The notes beneath the pieces are model-generated. The model did not search any database, had not been told where the DNA came from, and saw only the letters and a program-made list of their open reading frames with translations. The translations under genes were made by a program, and so were the position numbers. From Chloroflexi bacterium RBG_16_70_13 (GTDB taxonomy: Bacteria > Chloroflexota > Limnocylindria > Limnocylindrales > CSP1-4), in the NCBI GenBank assembly GCA_001795245.1, contig MGOD01000045.1, positions 1 through 5,206 of the forward strand: 5,206 nt of DNA, read 5' to 3'. Shown piece by piece: positions 4,915 to 5,206 of the stretch (positions are counted from its first letter, which is position 1; each line of letters starts with the position of its first letter).

Positions 4915-5206
4915 ATGACTGAAGCTACCCGCCCTGTTCGGGGCCAGCGCAAGACGAAGACCGGCCGGGTCGTGAGCGACAAGATGGACAAGACGATCGT
5001 CGTGTCCGTTGAGCGCCTGGCCCGCCACCGGCTCTACAAGCGCGTCATCCGCCTGACCACGAAGTTCAAGGCCCACGACGAGCTCAACGACGCCCATCTC
5101 GGCGACACCGTCCTCATCGAGGAGTCGCGACCGCTCTCGGCGACGAAGCGCTGGCGGCTCGTCCAGGTCCTCGGCCGGGCCGGCGAGCACGGCTCGGCAG
5201 CCGACA
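4915..5206 (+). CDS. rpsQ: 30S ribosomal protein S17 (3' end cut by window)
   Basis: S17 binds 16S rRNA early in 30S assembly through an OB fold. Ninety-seven residues are visible without a stop. RKTKTGRVVSDKMDKTIVV (12-30) is the conserved first part. YKRVIRLTTKFKAHDE (41-56) follows. The signature is complete at 63-75 (GDTVLIEESRPLS) with KRWRLVQVL (78-86) after it. The conserved core is therefore complete, and only a variable tail remains beyond the window. ATG 4915 has GAGGG (4902-4906) 8 nt upstream, overlapping the rpmC stop. An in-frame GTG at 4900 forms a GTGA overlap with the rpmC stop and has GGAAG 6 nt upstream. It would add five residues (VRDRS) and is the less likely start. Confidence 0.96.
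   Translation, partial: MTEATRPVRGQRKTKTGRVVSDKMDKTIVVSVERLARHRLYKRVIRLTTKFKAHDELNDAHLGDTVLIEESRPLSATKRWRLVQVLGRAGEHGSAAD

Noticed and set aside
3070..5190. 706-codon open frame on the minus strand
   Set aside because: It lies wholly opposite seven conserved ribosomal-protein genes. Its product is low-complexity, rich in Arg, Ala, Asp, Gly and Leu, and shows no family motif; such antisense frames are usual at high G/C third positions.

Overview
This window is a GC-rich bacterial ribosomal-protein cluster, all on the + strand. It runs from the 3' end of tuf (EF-Tu) through the S10 operon to the start of rpsQ: tuf(end)-rpsJ-[145-nt spacer]-rplC-rplD-rplW-rplB-rpsS-rplV-rpsC-rplP-rpmC-rpsQ(cut by the window end). 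Every product was recognised from its protein sequence, and most carry a readable family signature. Gene order is the canonical bacterial S10 order, with the str-operon gene tuf directly upstream.

Organism: the genes use almost only G/C-ending codons. S10 carries 'RSPFIDKDSREQFE' and L2 begins 'MPLRTYKATSPGRRGMT'. From memory these look more like high-GC Chloroflexota than Actinobacteria or Proteobacteria. This is a low-to-moderate confidence inference; the sequence itself secures only 'bacterium, high GC'.

Layout: 1-84 is the EF-Tu C-terminus. rpsJ (88-396) follows after 3 nt, so no S10 leader like the one upstream of rpsJ in E. coli can fit there. Bases 397-541 are the only sizeable gap. 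That gap has a segment (512-526) able to pair with either of two upstream arms, and a 49-codon frame linked to both neighbours by stop/start overlaps (TGATG and ATGA). From rplC to rpsQ the genes are tightly packed, with gaps of 2-18 nt or overlaps of 4 nt (rplD/rplW) and 14 nt (rplP/rpmC). No terminator, no convincing promoter, RNA gene, mobile element or CRISPR is visible.

Function: the genes encode parts of both ribosomal subunits. On the 50S side, L3, L4, L22, L23 and L29 build the core and the exit-tunnel region, while L2 and L16 sit near the peptidyl-transferase and A-site region. On the 30S side, S10, S19 and S3 form much of the head and S17 binds the body. EF-Tu delivers aminoacyl-tRNA. 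Co-transcription and translational coupling would keep subunit supply balanced. Apart from the rpsJ-rplC spacer the region is ordinary housekeeping sequence.
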